Below are positions 17,502 to 25,903 of a DNA stretch of 64,000 bases, one piece after another. The position numbers were made by a program, and so were the translations under genes. Where the stretch lies: positions 67,149 through 131,148 of the forward strand of contig JAFTIQ010000004.1 in NCBI GenBank assembly GCA_017456805.1. The letters are read 5' to 3'. The notes under the pieces were generated by a model that did no database searches, was not told the DNA's origin, and saw only the letters and a program-made list of their open reading frames with translations. Every line of letters begins with the position of its first letter. Positions within the stretch are counted from its first letter, which is position 1. This DNA comes from Lentisphaeria bacterium. GTDB taxonomy: Bacteria > Verrucomicrobiota > Lentisphaeria > Victivallales > UBA1829.

Positions 17502-17765
17502 ATGAAAAAGCCCCCCAGAAAAATGAAAAACCTGCAGCTGAAGGAAGGAAGAATCATCTGTCCCTCCTGCGGTGAACTGTTGTCGCATCACGACATTGAA
17601 TCCTATGCCCGCTGTCCCTTTTGCGATCATCAGTTCGTGTTCAACGGTGAGATGGAGGATTTTCTGTTGAGATCCGTGATCGAAAACTGGAGTCAGTCAA
17701 ATCTGGCAGGACAGACACAGCAATTTCCCTCAGAACAGGATGTGAAACACTCCAATTGGATCTGA
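17502..17765 (+). CDS. Small zinc-ribbon protein
   Basis: An 87-residue protein with one zinc ribbon, C20-x2-C23-x14-C38-x2-C41, flanked by a basic N-terminus (KKPPRKMKN). After the ribbon comes a short helix (EMEDFLLRSVIENW). The spacing of the four cysteines and the following helix match the ribbon inside the subtilase-HD protein encoded 3 kb away (C286, C289, C304, C307). The two may share a binding partner. No ribosome site precedes the start, consistent with a leaderless message. The serpin gene starts 31 bases downstream on the same strand. Function unknown. Confidence 0.75.
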   Translation: MKKPPRKMKNLQLKEGRIICPSCGELLSHHDIESYARCPFCDHQFVFNGEMEDFLLRSVIENWSQSNLAGQTQQFPSEQDVKHSNWI

Positions 17766-17796
17766 CGGGAGCTGCCGAACAAGAAAAGGTGTTGAA

Positions 17797-18975
17797 ATGA
17801 AATTCAGATTATTGCTGGTATTCGCTTTCGTTTCCGTTACTCTTTTTTCCGCTGCTCCGGAAGAACTGATGAACCGGAAACTTTATATTCTGACCTGGCG
17901 CGGGGTTCAGGAAAAGCCCAATGAAAATCTTTTCTATTCTCCTTACAGCATTCAGCAGGCCATGGGGATGCTCTCTCTCGGCGCAAGCGGAAAAACAAAA
18001 GAACAGATCGATCAGGTGTTCGGTTTCACTCCGGAATCTTTAGAGTGGTTCGCAAAAAATAAACAGATCCTCTCCGGAAAAAATCAAACCTTCTTCTTTC
18101 AGACAAATCTGATTCTTGCCGATAGAAATCTGAAATATGATCCGGCGTTCCGGAATTCTGCCGGAAAATATTTTGATGGAAATTTCCTGCTTCTGGATTT
18201 CGTATTCAAATCCCGGATCACTGCTTTACTGAACCGTATGATAGCTGTCCGCAGCGGAAACCTGATCAAAGATCCGTTTTCCGAACATGATTTTTCCCCG
18301 GAAATGATCATGCTGCTGGCAAATATTCTCGCTTTCAAAGCTCCATGGGAATTTGAATTTGATAAATCCCGGACAACTTCTCAGCCTTTTCTTTCCGCCG
18401 GACAGAAAAAGACAACGGTTGAATTGATGCACCAGAAAAGTTTTCTGCCCTATTTTCACGATGCTTCCAAAAAGATCCACGGGGTGAGTCTGCCTTATAA
18501 AGATAACCGGTTTGAGATGATTATTCTGATGACGACCAAGCCGGACGTTGATGTTTCTGTGATTCCCCAGGCGCTTTCCGAAGGAGCTCTTGAAAAGTGG
18601 AGCAAGGCTTTTTCCGATAAAAAACAGACGAATCTCTATTTCCCCAAGTTCAAGCTGTCTGTCAAAACCGATTTCTCAGAACTTCTGAAGAGTTGCGGGG
18701 TCCGTGATGCGTTTCTGTTGACGAAGGCGGATTTTTCCAGACTCGGAAATGAAAATCTTTGTGTGGACAACATTCTGCATATTGCACAGATCGAAGTGGA
18801 TGAAACCGGAACGGAAGCTGCTGCGGCAACTGTGATTCCTGTTGTAGAAAAGGCGGCTGCTCCTGCCGGATCACACTATTTCCGGGTGGATCGTCCATTC
18901 TGTTTTCTGATTCGATACAAACCGGCGAACGCCATTCTTTTTCTGGGTGTGATCCATCAGCTTCCGGGAAAATAA
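17797..18975 (+). CDS. Secreted serpin-family protease inhibitor
   Basis: A 392-residue serpin with a signal peptide (about residues 1-19). Family landmarks: NLFYSPYSIQQAMGMLSLGASGKTKEQI near the N-terminus, the LANILAFKAPWEFEFD shutter strand, and a C-terminal IEVDETGTEAAAAT hinge followed by RVDRPFCFLIRY. The alanine-rich hinge is the kind needed for loop insertion, so the protein is probably inhibitory. Counting from the hinge by analogy with antitrypsin puts a lysine at P1 (VVEK/AAAP), suggesting trypsin-like targets; the loop is about four residues longer than in antitrypsin, so P1 is uncertain. It likely protects the cell surface against host or competitor proteases. Confidence 0.9.
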   Translation: MKFRLLLVFAFVSVTLFSAAPEELMNRKLYILTWRGVQEKPNENLFYSPYSIQQAMGMLSLGASGKTKEQIDQVFGFTPESLEWFAKNKQILSGKNQTFFFQTNLILADRNLKYDPAFRNSAGKYFDGNFLLLDFVFKSRITALLNRMIAVRSGNLIKDPFSEHDFSPEMIMLLANILAFKAPWEFEFDKSRTTSQPFLSAGQKKTTVELMHQKSFLPYFHDASKKIHGVSLPYKDNRFEMIILMTTKPDVDVSVIPQALSEGALEKWSKAFSDKKQTNLYFPKFKLSVKTDFSELLKSCGVRDAFLLTKADFSRLGNENLCVDNILHIAQIEVDETGTEAAAATVIPVVEKAAAPAGSHYFRVDRPFCFLIRYKPANAILFLGVIHQLPGK

Positions 18976-19060
18976 TTCTCTGATTTTTACATAACTCAGA
19001 GCTCAGCTCGGAATAATCGGAATATTTTCTGAAAAACATGGAACTTTTTCGGGAAAAGGA

Positions 19061-19089
19061 TTGTATTTTTTTCTTAAGTGTGCTATATT
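19061..19089 (+). promoter_or_regulatory. Promoter upstream of the TM1266-type regulator
   Basis: TTGTAT (19061-19066), 17-base spacer, TATATT (19084-19089). No comparable promoter was found between this gene and the nitrogenase-like genes, so it may drive the whole region. Confidence 0.6.
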
Positions 19090-19148
19090 ACTCTGCAGTG
19101 ATCCGGAAGAACCGTTCTCCGCTGCAGCAAAAAAGAAAGGCTGATACA

Positions 19149-19394
19149 ATGGAAAACAGAGTCGCACTGCTTGCTATTCTTGTCGGAAGTTCTGATTCCG
19201 CAGAGGATATCAATGGGATCCTTCATGATTTCAATCAATGGATCATTGGAAGAATGGGGTTGCCATACCGGGAAAAAAATACGCATATCATCAGCATTAT
19301 GATGGACGCTCCAGTGGATAAAATCAATGCCCTTGCCGGGAAACTCGGCAGGATCCCCGGAGTGACCGCAAAAGCTGTATATGCAGAAAAATAA
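19149..19394 (+). CDS. TM1266-family iron-only hydrogenase system putative regulator
   Basis: An 81-residue small protein matching the TM1266 family: an ACT-like fold related to the NikR ligand domain and usually encoded with [FeFe]-hydrogenase maturases HydEFG. The diagnostic segment IIGRMGLPYREKNTHIISIMMDAP and the closing AGKLGRIPGVTAKAVYAEK are both present. The ATG at 19149 is preceded by AAAGG. No HydE, HydF, HydG or hydrogenase subunit is encoded nearby. Instead it sits 178 bases upstream of the nitrogenase-like/hyp cluster, which suggests a wider redox-regulatory role. Confidence 0.85.
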   Translation: MENRVALLAILVGSSDSAEDINGILHDFNQWIIGRMGLPYREKNTHIISIMMDAPVDKINALAGKLGRIPGVTAKAVYAEK

Positions 19395-19572
19395 GGGGGA
19401 TTTGAAAAAAAATCTCCGGCTAAGAACTGACCTTTCCATGACACCTTTCAGGAAGCTGTCACGGCGAGCTCAGAAAACAGATAATTGCTCCTGACGTCAA
19501 AACACCGTTGCGGCGGAAGATTCCTCAGATTTACTGTCCTGATGTTGGGAGCCGACAGAAAGGTTCCTGAAC
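19395..19572 (+). other. Leader region upstream of the nitrogenase-like operon, possibly structured
   Basis: A 178-base gap holding several potential stems: GGGGATTT/AAATCTCC just after the regulator stop, TGACA/TGTCA (19439-19443 and 19457-19461), and CTGTC/GACAG (19534-19538 and 19554-19558). None is followed by a T-run, and no promoter fits the local consensus. It may be an untranslated leader with regulatory folding; no known riboswitch class was recognised. Confidence 0.35.
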
Positions 19573-20334
19573 ATGCTGAAGTTTACTTTTTACGGAAAAG
19601 GCGGGATCGGAAAATCCACGACTGTCTCCAATCTTTCTGCCGTGTTTGCTCAAAAAGGATTGCGGGTCATGCAGATCGGCTGCGATCCCAAAGCGGATTC
19701 CACATCCTTGCTTCATAACGGAGTGAAAATCCCTGCCGTATTGGATTTGATCCGGGAACGCAATCATGATTTTACGCTGGAAGAAATGGTTTATACCGGT
19801 GACGGAGGGGTGCTTTGTGTGGAAGCCGGAGGTCCTGTTCCCGGGCTCGGCTGTGCCGGACGGGGGATCATTGCCGCGTTGGAAAAGCTGGAACAGAAGG
19901 GAGCGTATGACGTCTATAAACCGGATGTTGTGCTTTATGATGTGCTGGGAGATGTGGTTTGCGGCGGTTTCACGATGCCCATGCGGAAGGGGTATGCCGA
20001 TCAGGTTTATATTCTGACCTCCGGAGAAAAAATGTCGATTTATGCCGCGGCGAATATTGCAATGGCTGTTGAAAATTTCCGGGGCAGGGGATATGCTCCC
20101 CTGGGCGGTTTGATCCTGAACCGCAGAAATGTGGAAGAGGAAGAACAGAATGTTCTGCGTCTTGCCGGAGATTTTCATACTTCGATCGTGGGTGATATTG
20201 CGTTGAGTGAAGAGATCCGGAAGGCAGAGAAACTCGGGAAAACCGTTGTGGAAGCGTTTCCGGAATCCGAAGCGGCACGGCAGTTCCGGGCATTGGCTGA
20301 AATGCTTTTGCAAAATGGAGGTTCCCCATGCTGA
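19573..20334 (+). CDS. NifH-like nitrogenase-reductase homologue 1
   Basis: A 253-residue P-loop iron-sulfur ATPase of the NifH/BchL/CfbC superfamily. It has the Walker A loop GKGGIGKST (residues 8-16), the CDPKADST switch (37-44), and both [4Fe-4S] ligands: Cys94 in GLGCAGRG and Cys130 in [11 protein letters not shown]. These features predict ATP-driven single-electron transfer to a D/K partner, here presumably the next two gene products. It is shorter than true NifH and does not sit with nif genes. It overlaps the D1 gene by 7 bases. A second H-type protein is encoded three genes downstream, with roughly half its residues in common by eye. Confidence 0.92.
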   Translation: MLKFTFYGKGGIGKSTTVSNLSAVFAQKGLRVMQIGCDPKADSTSLLHNGVKIPAVLDLIRERNHDFTLEEMVYTGDGGVLCVEAGGPVPGLGCAGRGIIAALEKLEQKGAYDVYKPDVVLYDVLGDVVCGGFTMPMRKGYADQVYILTSGEKMSIYAAANIAMAVENFRGRGYAPLGGLILNRRNVEEEEQNVLRLAGDFHTSIVGDIALSEEIRKAEKLGKTVVEAFPESEAARQFRALAEMLLQNGGSPC

Positions 20335-21665
20335 AACGGATCGGCAGAAATGAAGATATGACCGGTGCGGAAACGGCGATTCGCAATGCCGTATTTCCGG
20401 CGCCGTTTGCTGCCGGTTTGGAATTCAGTGCGCCTGCGCGCGGACCCTGGAACATTGTTCATACTGGGATGCTGATCCCGGAATCGCATCAGATTTTTAT
20501 CTGTGCCCGTGGATGTTTGCGGGGCGTGATCCTCACCGCTGCGGAAATGAATGCCATGAACCGGATGTCATGGGTCTCTCTGGAAGAAAATGATTTTTTC
20601 ACCGGCAGAATGGAAAATGATGCGGTGGAACGGTGCAGTCATATTTTGAGTCAGATGCCGGAGAAACCGAAGGCGGTTCTTTTGTTTATCAGCTGTGTTC
20701 AGCTTTTTACCGGGTTTGATTTTGATCTGGTTCTGGATCAGCTGCGGGCGCAGTTCCCGGAAATCGATTTTATTGATTGTTACATGCATCCGACTATGAG
20801 GAAGAGCGGTTTGACCCCTGATCAACTCATGCGTCAGCAATTATTTGCGCCCTTGAAGCCGGTTCCGGCGAATCCCCGATCCGTTGCGATCCTCGGCAAT
20901 GATTTGACAACGGATCCGGAAAGTTATCTTTGCAGAACGATTACCGGGAATGGATTTGAGCTGCAGGATATCACTCTTTGCCCGGATTATCAGGCGTATC
21001 AGAAAATCGGGGAAAGTTCTCTGATGATTGCCACATATCCCCCCGCGAAAGCCGGTGCGGAACATCTTGCAAAACGGCTCGGCAGAAAGTTCCTCTATCT
21101 TCCGATCAGTTATTCTTATAACGAAATTATTGAGGAGCAAAATCTTCTTGCTGAAGCACTTGGGATTCCTCCGGATGATCCGTCATTGCGCGTTGCCGCC
21201 GCAGAAAAAGCTCTGGCAAAGGCAAAAGAAATCATCGGAGATATGGCGATAGAGATTGATTATACTGCCGCGCCGCGTCCTTTGGGATTGGCCCGGCTGC
21301 TGCTGGATCACGGCTTCCGTGTGAAACGCGTTTATGCAGATGTGTTTATCGGAGAGGAAAAGGAAGCGTTTGATGATTTGCAGCGCCGTTATCCGGATTT
21401 GATTTTAACTGCCACGGTTCATGCAAAGATGAGGTTTGCCGGGAAGGGGAGCCGGGGAAATGAACCGGTTCTTGCGATCGGAGAAAAAGCCGCATATTTC
21501 AGCGGAAGCCGTCATTTCGTGAATATGATTGCCGGCGGCGGAGGTCATGGCTTTGAGGGGATCATCGGTTTGACCGAACGGATGATCGATGCGTTTCAGA
21601 ATGAAAAAGATACAGAAAAAATCATTCAGCTCAAAGGGCTTGGATGTGAAAGCTGCCTGATATGA
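20328..21665 (+). CDS. NifD-like nitrogenase component 1 homologue (D1)
   Basis: A 445-residue alpha-type subunit of a nitrogenase-like oxidoreductase. P-cluster-type ligands are only partly conserved: Cys63 (ICARGC, with an extra Cys59) and Cys123 (FISCVQLFTG) match the second and third NifD cysteines. The first is lost, and the position of the FeMo-cofactor cysteine (NifD Cys275) reads IATYPP. A histidine at 407 (GHGFEG) aligns by eye with the cofactor ligand His442 of NifD. The chain ends CESCLI. ATG follows GGAGG and overlaps H1. It should pair with K1; the substrate is unknown and dinitrogen is very unlikely. Confidence 0.88.
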   Translation: MLKRIGRNEDMTGAETAIRNAVFPAPFAAGLEFSAPARGPWNIVHTGMLIPESHQIFICARGCLRGVILTAAEMNAMNRMSWVSLEENDFFTGRMENDAVERCSHILSQMPEKPKAVLLFISCVQLFTGFDFDLVLDQLRAQFPEIDFIDCYMHPTMRKSGLTPDQLMRQQLFAPLKPVPANPRSVAILGNDLTTDPESYLCRTITGNGFELQDITLCPDYQAYQKIGESSLMIATYPPAKAGAEHLAKRLGRKFLYLPISYSYNEIIEEQNLLAEALGIPPDDPSLRVAAAEKALAKAKEIIGDMAIEIDYTAAPRPLGLARLLLDHGFRVKRVYADVFIGEEKEAFDDLQRRYPDLILTATVHAKMRFAGKGSRGNEPVLAIGEKAAYFSGSRHFVNMIAGGGGHGFEGIIGLTERMIDAFQNEKDTEKIIQLKGLGCESCLI

Positions 21666-22807
21666 AACAGACTGCCAGAATCATTTCAATTTATGCGTCA
21701 GATACAGCTGGAATCTGTTCCATGCTGTATGAACTGGGCGGAATGACAATTGTTCACGATGCCTCCGGGTGCAATTCAACGTATTCGACTCATGATGAAC
21801 CCCGCTGGTATCAGCATGACAGTATGATCTATATTTCCGCATTGACAGAAACCGATGCCATTTTGGGAAATGATGCCCGGCTGATCGACGATATCGTCAG
21901 AGCTGCAAGTGAACTGCATCCGCGTTTTATTGCGCTTTGCGGTTCTCCCATGCCGCTGATGATCGGCACAGATTTTGATGCTCTTGCGGAAGAACTGGAA
22001 CGAAAGACCGGATTGCCCGTGTTTGGGTTTCATACGAATGGGATGAACAGTTATCTTGATGGTGCATCTCATGCGCTTTGCGCTTATCTGGAACGGTTTG
22101 CAGAAGATCGGGGCAGAGAGAAACGCTGCGTGAATATCATCGGCGCAACGCCCCTTGATTTTTCTCTGAACGGTTCTGTGGGAGCGATCCGGGCGTGGCT
22201 GCGGGAAAATGATTTTACAGTCAGTTCCTGTATGGCAATGGAGAGTGATCCGGAAGAGATTGCCGGTGCAGGACGTGCCAGTGTAAATCTTGTGGTATCC
22301 TCCTGCGGCATTGCGGCAGCGGAGTATTTACAGAAACGTTTTGCGACTCCATGGGTTTCCGGGATTCCCTTTGGGAAAGGTTTTTCCAGGGAGCTCTTGA
22401 AGGCATTGAACGAGGCTGAAAAAACGGGTGAGAACAGGTTTCCTCATTTGGATCGGCATGTACCGGAGCAGGGGGGCGTTTCTGTTGTTGGCGAGAGTAT
22501 TGCGGCATCATCTTTTGCTGCTGCGCTTGAGCTGGATTGCGGAATTCCTGCCCGGGTTTTGTGTCCGGAATGTCTTCAGCCCGCCCAAATAACCGGCATG
22601 GACCGGGTGATTGATTGTGAAGATTCGATGGCGAACGCCTTTTCGGAATCGGAAATCGTGGTTGCGGATCCATTATTTGAACCGATTTGTCCTGCCGGAG
22701 TCAGATTTATCCGGCGTCCTCATGAAGCATTTTCCGGCAGATGCTTTTCCAGGGAGAACTTGAATGATATTTGCCGGGAATTGAAACGGGAGATGTTGGG
22801 ATTATGA
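21662..22807 (+). CDS. NifK-like nitrogenase component 1 homologue (K1)
   Basis: A 381-residue beta-type subunit, start coupled to D1 by an ATGA overlap. All three cysteines expected of a NifK-like cluster site are in place: Cys19 ([11 protein letters not shown]), Cys37 (DASGCNST) and Cys93 ([14 protein letters not shown]). With D1 this would supply at least five cysteines at the subunit interface, enough for a P-cluster-like or [4Fe-4S] centre. The N-terminal extension of classical NifK is absent. Resembles NifK and NifN at family level only. Confidence 0.88.
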   Translation: MKQTARIISIYASDTAGICSMLYELGGMTIVHDASGCNSTYSTHDEPRWYQHDSMIYISALTETDAILGNDARLIDDIVRAASELHPRFIALCGSPMPLMIGTDFDALAEELERKTGLPVFGFHTNGMNSYLDGASHALCAYLERFAEDRGREKRCVNIIGATPLDFSLNGSVGAIRAWLRENDFTVSSCMAMESDPEEIAGAGRASVNLVVSSCGIAAAEYLQKRFATPWVSGIPFGKGFSRELLKALNEAEKTGENRFPHLDRHVPEQGGVSVVGESIAASSFAAALELDCGIPARVLCPECLQPAQITGMDRVIDCEDSMANAFSESEIVVADPLFEPICPAGVRFIRRPHEAFSGRCFSRENLNDICRELKREMLGL

Positions 22808-23559
22808 TCAAGATAGCGATTTACGGAAAAGGCGGGATCGGGAAGTCCACTGTGACCTCCAACCTTGCGGCAGCGTTTGCGCGTCTCGGGAAGAAAGTGA
22901 TTCAGATCGGCTGTGATCCGAAGGCGGATTCCACCATCAATCTGCTGAATGGAAATCCTGTTATGCCGGTGATGAATTATCTCCGGGAATATGATAAGGA
23001 ACCGGAATCGATCGCAGAGATCGCCAAAGAAGGATTCGGCGGGATCCTCTGTATTGAAACCGGGGGACCGACGCCCGGACTCGGCTGTGCCGGACGGGGG
23101 ATCATTACCACATTCAGTCTGCTGGAAGATTTGAAATTATTCGAAGTTTATAAGCCGGATGTTGTCCTTTATGACGTTCTCGGGGATGTCGTTTGCGGGG
23201 GCTTTGCCGCACCCATCCGGGAGAATTATGCGGATCATGTGCTGATTGTAACTTCCGGTGAAAAAATGGCACTTTATGCGGCAAATAATATCAACAGTGC
23301 AGTTCAGAATTTTGCGGACCGTGCGTATGCCAAAGTGTTCGGCCTTGTCTTGAACCGGCGGAGTGTGGAAAAAGAAGAGGAAAAAGTCCGTGCGTTTGCC
23401 GATGCCAACGGATTGAAGATTGTGGCGGATATTCCCCGGAGCAATGATATCATCCATTGGGAAGATCAAGGGAAAACAGTTGTGGAAGGAGCTCCGGAAT
23501 TGCCTGTCAGCCAACAGTTTCTTGCATTGGCGGGAAAATTTCTCCATGAGGAAAAATGA
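22804..23559 (+). CDS. NifH-like nitrogenase-reductase homologue 2
   Basis: A 251-residue second reductase with GKGGIGKST (8-16), CDPKADST (37-44), Cys95 (GLGCAGRG) and Cys131 ([11 protein letters not shown]). The start is the ATG at 22804 in an ATGA overlap with K1; an upstream in-frame ATG at 22771 lies inside K1 and lacks a ribosome site. Similarity to H1 is clear across the whole chain, so the H-D-K triplet was probably duplicated as a block and then diverged. Each H presumably serves its own D/K pair, though cross-reaction is possible. Confidence 0.92.
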   Translation: MIKIAIYGKGGIGKSTVTSNLAAAFARLGKKVIQIGCDPKADSTINLLNGNPVMPVMNYLREYDKEPESIAEIAKEGFGGILCIETGGPTPGLGCAGRGIITTFSLLEDLKLFEVYKPDVVLYDVLGDVVCGGFAAPIRENYADHVLIVTSGEKMALYAANNINSAVQNFADRAYAKVFGLVLNRRSVEKEEEKVRAFADANGLKIVADIPRSNDIIHWEDQGKTVVEGAPELPVSQQFLALAGKFLHEEK

Positions 23560-24860
23560 CGATGGGAAAAGAGGCTTATTTTATTACAGCAAGAGATCTT
23601 GCCGCATTGGGAAAGAATCAGATTCCCTCCGAATTGGTATCTGCAACGCATCTGATTTACAGTTCTCCAGCGACACTTGCGTTCAATTCCCCCGGGGCTC
23701 AGGGGTTCGGTGTAAAACGGGCAGGCTTGGCGGTCCCGGGATCTGTCATGCTGCTGGTCGCTCCCAGATGCTGCGGAAGAAACACCTCTGCGCTGGGAAC
23801 TGATGGGGCTTACGCGGACCGGTTTTTCTATCTGCTGCTGGATGATACAGATATTGTGACAGGCAGACATCTGATGAGGATCCCGGATGCTGTCAAAGAG
23901 GTTTGTGAATCCTGCGGGACGTTTCCGAGCGCAGTGATGATTTGTATTACCTGTGTGGATGCTCTTCTTGGAACGGATATGGACCGGGTGTGCCGGAAGG
24001 CTTCCGAGCGCGCCGGTGTTCCTGTTGTGCCCTGTTATATGTATGCGCTCACACGGGAAGGGCGGGTTCCGCCTATGACATCTGTCCGGAAAAGTGTTTA
24101 TTCTCTCCTGAAGAAACAGCCGAAAAAGCCGGAATCTGTTAACTTGCTGGGATATTTTTCTCCGCTGCGGGATGACAGTGAACTCTATCACCTGCTCAAA
24201 CAGGGCGGGATCAAAACGATCCGGGAGATCTCCCGCTGCAAAGATTTTGCAGAATATCAGGCAATGTCGGAAGCGAATTTCAATCTTGTTCTGAATCCGG
24301 AAGCCCGTTATGCTGCGCTGGATCTGGAACAGCGGCTGGAGATCCCGTTCATTGAATTGGCAAGAGTCTATCAGATTGAAAAAATCAGAAATCAGTACCG
24401 TCTTCTTGCCCAGGCTGCGGGATTGGTATTTGATGATCAGCCTTATTATCAGGAGGCGGAATCGGAGGTCAAAGCGTGTTTGGAATCCTTCGGGGCTCTG
24501 AAATTTTCCGTCGGAGAATGGTGCAATGCAGATCCCTTTGAATTATCGCTCTCCCTTCTGAGATACGGGTTCCAAGTGAAAGAGATTTTCGGAACAGTCG
24601 GAAGCGGAAATTTTGTTTTTATCAAACGGATTGCTGAACTCAGCCCGGAAACGAAGATCTATTCCAATCTTTCGCCCTCGATGATCTCTTACCGTGAACA
24701 GGAAAAACCGGATTTTGTCATCGGTCAGGATGCAATGTATTATCATCCGCAAGTGCCGGGATTGCGCTGGAACGGAGAGGCACAGCCCTTCGGATATTCC
24801 GGAGTGACAGCTCTGTTCCGTGAAATTTCAAAGGTTTTGAAAGGGGGATCCGGAAAATGA
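23556..24860 (+). CDS. NifD-like nitrogenase component 1 homologue (D2)
   Basis: A 434-residue alpha-type subunit of the second set, start coupled to H2 (ATGA). Cysteines in cluster positions are Cys72-Cys73 (APRCCG) and Cys133 ([12 protein letters not shown]); the first NifD ligand is missing, as in D1. Unlike D1 it has no histidine at the cofactor position (QPFGYSG), and no NifD Cys275 equivalent was found. This suggests D2/K2 either lacks a cofactor held in the nitrogenase manner or acts as a scaffold, as NifEN does for NifDK. That analogy is inference. Confidence 0.85.
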   Translation: MTMGKEAYFITARDLAALGKNQIPSELVSATHLIYSSPATLAFNSPGAQGFGVKRAGLAVPGSVMLLVAPRCCGRNTSALGTDGAYADRFFYLLLDDTDIVTGRHLMRIPDAVKEVCESCGTFPSAVMICITCVDALLGTDMDRVCRKASERAGVPVVPCYMYALTREGRVPPMTSVRKSVYSLLKKQPKKPESVNLLGYFSPLRDDSELYHLLKQGGIKTIREISRCKDFAEYQAMSEANFNLVLNPEARYAALDLEQRLEIPFIELARVYQIEKIRNQYRLLAQAAGLVFDDQPYYQEAESEVKACLESFGALKFSVGEWCNADPFELSLSLLRYGFQVKEIFGTVGSGNFVFIKRIAELSPETKIYSNLSPSMISYREQEKPDFVIGQDAMYYHPQVPGLRWNGEAQPFGYSGVTALFREISKVLKGGSGK

Positions 24861-25903
24861 AAATGTTATTGAAACGCTTATCTCCATTTGCGCCGGATCA
24901 TTCCGGAGCAGTGTCTGTTTTGTTTGAACTTGGCGGCTTGATCGTGATTTGCGATGCCGGTGGATGCACCGGGAATATTTGCGGTTTCGATGAACCCCGC
25001 TGGTTTACCTCAAAATGTGCCTTGTTCAGTGCGGCTCTGCGGGATATGGATGCGATTCTGGGGCGGGATGAATATCTTGTCCGGAAATGTGCCTCTGCAT
25101 TGGAGGATACGGGTTCTGACTTTACCGCGCTGATTTCCACTCCTGTTCCTGCCGTGATTGCAACCGATTTCAAGGCGTTGAAACGGATGGTGGAACGGAG
25201 AACCGGAAAACCGGTAATTGCTGTCCCTGCCGCCGGGACCGGGCTTTATGATGCCGGAGCGGAATTTGCTTATCTGGAATTGATGAAAACCTTTGCGGTG
25301 GAATCCTTTGCAGTAGAATCCGGAAGAGCCGGTATTCTGGGAGTGACCCCTCTTGATTTCAGCCGGACAGATGCCGGACTTGCTGTTGCGGAAAAATTTT
25401 ATGCTTCCGGTTGGAAAAAAGTGTTCTGCTATGGAATGGGGGCAGGGTTGGAAACGATCCGGACCGCTTCGGCTGCCGAGAAAAATTTTGTTGTTTCCCC
25501 ATCCGGGCTGGCAGCTGCGGAATATTTGAAACAGAAGTTCGGAACACCTTATGAAGTGATGTGCCCGTACCTGCCGGAATCACTGGAAAAAGAGCTGGAA
25601 TCTTTGCAGGGGAAACGGGTTTTTGTGATCCATCAGCAGTTTGCGGCAAATGAGATCCGCCGCAGAGTCGGGGAGAATGTGACAGTCGGTTCCTTCTTCC
25701 GGATGGAAAAAGCGTTTATGAGACCGGAAGATATTGCGTTTTCCGGCGAGGAGCACTTCCTGAGTTATTTTGAAGAACATCACTGCGATGTTGTGATCGG
25801 GGATCCGAAATTCCGGAGATTGGTTGCCGGGAAGTGTGAACGGTTCATTCCGTTCTGTCATTTTGCGGTTTCCGGACAGCTTGAGGAGGGGCATAGCTTA
25901 TGA
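24857..25903 (+). CDS. NifK-like nitrogenase component 1 homologue (K2)
   Basis: A 348-residue beta-type subunit, the shortest of the set. It aligns with K1 over the N-terminal region, but only one of three cluster cysteines is kept: Cys37 (DAGGCTGN). The equivalents of K1 Cys19 and Cys93 are Val19 (SGAVSVLFELGG) and Ile93 (ALISTPVPAV). Non-aligned cysteines occur at 32 and 42. With D2, only three to five cysteines remain at the interface, implying a [4Fe-4S]-type or altered cluster. It overlaps hypF by four bases, which ties the nitrogenase-like genes to the hydrogenase-maturation genes. Confidence 0.85.
   Translation: MKMLLKRLSPFAPDHSGAVSVLFELGGLIVICDAGGCTGNICGFDEPRWFTSKCALFSAALRDMDAILGRDEYLVRKCASALEDTGSDFTALISTPVPAVIATDFKALKRMVERRTGKPVIAVPAAGTGLYDAGAEFAYLELMKTFAVESFAVESGRAGILGVTPLDFSRTDAGLAVAEKFYASGWKKVFCYGMGAGLETIRTASAAEKNFVVSPSGLAAAEYLKQKFGTPYEVMCPYLPESLEKELESLQGKRVFVIHQQFAANEIRRRVGENVTVGSFFRMEKAFMRPEDIAFSGEEHFLSYFEEHHCDVVIGDPKFRRLVAGKCERFIPFCHFAVSGQLEEGHSL

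Noticed and set aside
17797..18975. Serpin as the dedicated inhibitor of the nearby subtilase
   Set aside because: The serpin has a signal peptide while the subtilase-HD protein does not, so they should be in different compartments; they are also on separate promoters.
19573..25903. True nitrogen-fixation genes nifHDK and nifEN
   Set aside because: D subunits lack the first P-cluster cysteine and the FeMo-cofactor cysteine, sizes are short, and nifB and other accessory genes are absent.
19573..25903. Chlorophyll (BchLNB), F430 (CfbCD) or methylthio-alkane reductase (MarHDK) genes
   Set aside because: Two full H-D-K sets next to hyp genes do not match these layouts; no tetrapyrrole genes adjoin and Cfb has no separate K subunit.
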